64,000 nucleotides of DNA, from positions 12,427,964 through 12,491,963 of the forward strand of contig CM049320.1 of NCBI GenBank assembly GCA_026874595.1. Direction: 5' to 3'. The stretch comes from Sipunculus nudus. Lineage: Eukaryota > Annelida > Sipuncula > Golfingiida > Sipunculidae. The translations under genes and the position numbers were made by a program. The notes under the pieces are model-generated. The model did not search any database and was not told the origin of the DNA. It saw only the letters and a list, made by a program, of their open reading frames with translations. How positions within the stretch are numbered: the stretch's first letter is position 1; each line of letters opens with the position of its first letter. This document shows, in pieces, positions 61,950 through 64,000 of this stretch.

Positions 61950-63060
61950 TATTAGGGCCCCGATGAAAAAGGGTGCCCTATAGTGATTGACATTTATGTC
62001 ATTCAGGGACGCTTTCTTACATACACTTTATCTGAAAAAGAACATGTTTGATCTTTTTCAAATTACTAGGGATGATTGGTGTCTATTAGGACCCCAGACT
62101 TTTTGAATTAAAGACCTGTCTGAATTTCTATATGATGGCAAACAATATCTCAGAGAGAATATGCTTGATCTTTCTCAGGTTCTCAGGAATAATTCATGCT
62201 TTTCAAGGCTCCAGCCCTTTCAAATTACAGATCTTCTGGAAATCGAATATGGCCACCAGAGCATAATCAGTGATTTTCTTTCAAGCAAAAAATCTCAGAA
62301 AGAATATGCTTGGTCTTTTCCAAATTCACAGGGATGATTGGTACCTATGAGGGCTCTAAACCTATTGAATTACAGACCTTTCCAAATTCCAATATGGCTA
62401 CCAGTGCACAGTCAGTTGATTTAATTTCGCCTGCAATATCTCGAAAAGATTATGATTTACCTTTCTCAGATTCACTGGGATGATTGGTGCCTATAAGGGC
62501 TCCAGCCATATCAAATAATAGTCCCATCCAAAAACAGTAGCACCACCAGAGCACAATTAGTAATTTTCTATTGAGCTAAGTATTTCAAAGGGACTATATA
62601 TGTTCAAACCATCTCATATTCAAAGGGGCAGTTGTTGCTTTGGAGGGCTCCAGCCATATCAAATTACAGACCCATCCAAAACATTATAGGGTCATCAGAG
62701 CACAATTATTAATTTTGTTTTAGCATAATATTTCAAAGAGACAAATTCAAGGTAGAAATTGGTGCTTGTCAGGGCTCCAGCGATATCAAATTACAGACCC
62801 ATCCAAAACACAATAGGGCCTTTAGAGCACAATTGGTAATTTTCCTTTGAGTTTAGTATTTCAAAGAGACTATTTTGTTCAAACTATCTCAAATTTAAAG
62901 GGGCAATAGGTGCCTGTGAGGTATATCAAATAACAGTTAGATCTGCATAATATCCATGCAGTATGGCCCCCAAAACATAATCAGGGATTTTCTTTTATGA
63001 ATATTTGACAGAAAAATGACACCTATGAGGGGATCAGTGCATTCAAGTTTCATACATATT
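61950..63060 (+). repeat. Tandem-core repeat family C, about 150-bp modules
   Basis: Head AGGGCCCCGATGAAAAAGGG with TGCCCTAT forms a hairpin. About seven diverged modules follow, each with GGGCTCCAGCCATATCAAAT, TACAGACC and CAGAGCACAATTA-like blocks. Same layout as the Helentron-like families; 3' end not fixed. Confidence 0.7.
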
Positions 63061-63691
63061 TCTAAGGTTTTATTTTTGTTTTCAAATTATAATTAGAATG
63101 GACAAGAGTTAATATCTACAATGCATCCATCTAATTTTCAAAATTGTAATTTTTAAATAATATTCTTATGGGTTATTTCTTTCAGTATAATGTTTATTTA
63201 GCCAGAAACCTTTAAGCATATGGCACAGCACAAGGCATTTTGAGAATTAAACATGTCTGTTTCTGATAGAATGTCCAGCTGCTCTTTAATTGGTCAGGTT
63301 TTGGGTTTACGCCGGCAGCAAGACAGATTCTGAGTAGCCTATTGTGCTGAGGCTAATTGATGCAAAAGTAGCAGCCAGATGCAGCCAGACCTCATTCCCT
63401 ATGCTTGGAAGGTTAGCTGGCTCTTCCTGACATCCATTTAGCCAGGAAAACGAGTTGATTCATTTTTTCTTCAGGAATTTTTGTGGAAGATCCACTCTAA
63501 AGGTTGAACTATTACCCCCTAGGAAAAGAACTGTCAGCTATTAGAGTGACAGAGTTTTCAGTATGTAATGGTGCAGTGATGGATGAAGCTACTGTTCTGC
63601 AGAATTTTATGTATTGATCTTACAACAAGCTTGTATTAATGATTGACAGAAGTTTTTACTCAAGCTTTAAGTGTTTTGTATTCAGTTTTTA
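63061..63691. other. No feature seen
   Basis: Nothing supported. Confidence 0.5.
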
Positions 63692-64000
63692 CTGACCTGT
63701 CAATCATAGCATCAATATAGCCGATCAGATGTTTCAATACTGACCTGTCAACCATGACACCATTGTAGCCAATCAGATGTGACCATGCTGACCTGTCAGT
63801 TCTGACACCAGTGTAGCCAATCAGATGTGACCCTGTTAACCTGTCAGTTCTGACACCAGTGTAGCTAATCAGATGAGAAAATTAATGCTGACCTGTCAAC
63901 CATGACACCAGTGTAGCCAATCAGATATGACCATGCTGACCTGTTAACCAGCACAGCAGTGGAGCCAATCATATGTGACCATGTCAATCTTTCAGTTCAA
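63692..64000. repeat. 48-bp minisatellite with CCAAT boxes, truncated by window end
   Basis: Units begin CTGACCTGTCA at 63692, 63740, 63788, 63836, 63888 and 63936; spacing 48 bp, once 52. Most carry GTAGCCAATCAGATGTGACC, which contains a consensus CCAAT box. Confidence 0.93.

Overview
This is eukaryotic, animal-type DNA: AT-rich, nearly free of coding sequence and dominated by transposable elements and tandem repeats. No bacterial gene organisation is visible and most long open frames fall inside repeats. The repeat style (non-autonomous Helitron/Helentron-like elements with end hairpins and tandem cores, recalling bivalve 'pearl'-type elements, plus pogo/Tigger-like elements, MITEs and tRNA-derived SINEs) points to a marine invertebrate, most likely a mollusc or other lophotrochozoan. 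That placement is inference.

The one protein-coding gene I can support lies on the + strand. A clear internal exon at 59655-60091 encodes a proline-rich stretch, a basic patch and a U1/matrin-type C2H2 zinc finger of the ZNF385/ZMAT3/JAZ kind. A second candidate exon at 5638-5758 ends in phase 1, which is the phase the zinc-finger exon needs. If they join directly, the intron between them is about 53.9 kb and holds almost everything else in the window.

Layout. 455-2607: element with inverted ends (CCCTTAGCAAAA) and GC-rich minisatellites. 4142-7041: dispersed repeat fragments around the candidate exon. 8025-8808: Helitron-like family A. 9234-11347: MITEs. 12311-12870: 62-bp and 56-bp tandem repeats. 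14137-15031: second family-B repeat. 17244-18062: AT microsatellite and a tRNA-derived SINE. 18750-29236: a TA-flanked element with perfect 24-bp terminal inverted repeats, holding a hairpin-ended repeat element. That element carries about 22 monomers of a 337-bp satellite in three subtypes, and the satellite is itself interrupted by a family-A Helitron-like copy. 31411-32045: microsatellites. 33094-37161: second CCCTTA-type element with TATATG-rich arms. 40730-41040: MITE with TAA flanks. 43916-44921 and 56710-57800: two copies of repeat family E. 46411-46968: a 190-bp duplication. 47641-48043: a 403-bp miniature LTR retrotransposon (TRIM) with a primer-binding site for tRNA-Leu and tRNA-like A and B boxes in its LTR. 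It abuts a Tigger-like element (48048-49265) that keeps a transposase N-terminal fragment. 55052-55857: another family-A copy. 58757-59066: a SINE. 61950-63060: another repeat with a tandem core. 63692-64000: a 48-bp CCAAT-bearing minisatellite running off the window end.

The strongest candidates for something undescribed are the TRIM whose LTR carries an internal Pol III-type promoter geometry, the 12-bp palindrome GGTGGCGCCACC shared by otherwise different repeat families, and the trimeric higher-order satellite nested inside two transposons.
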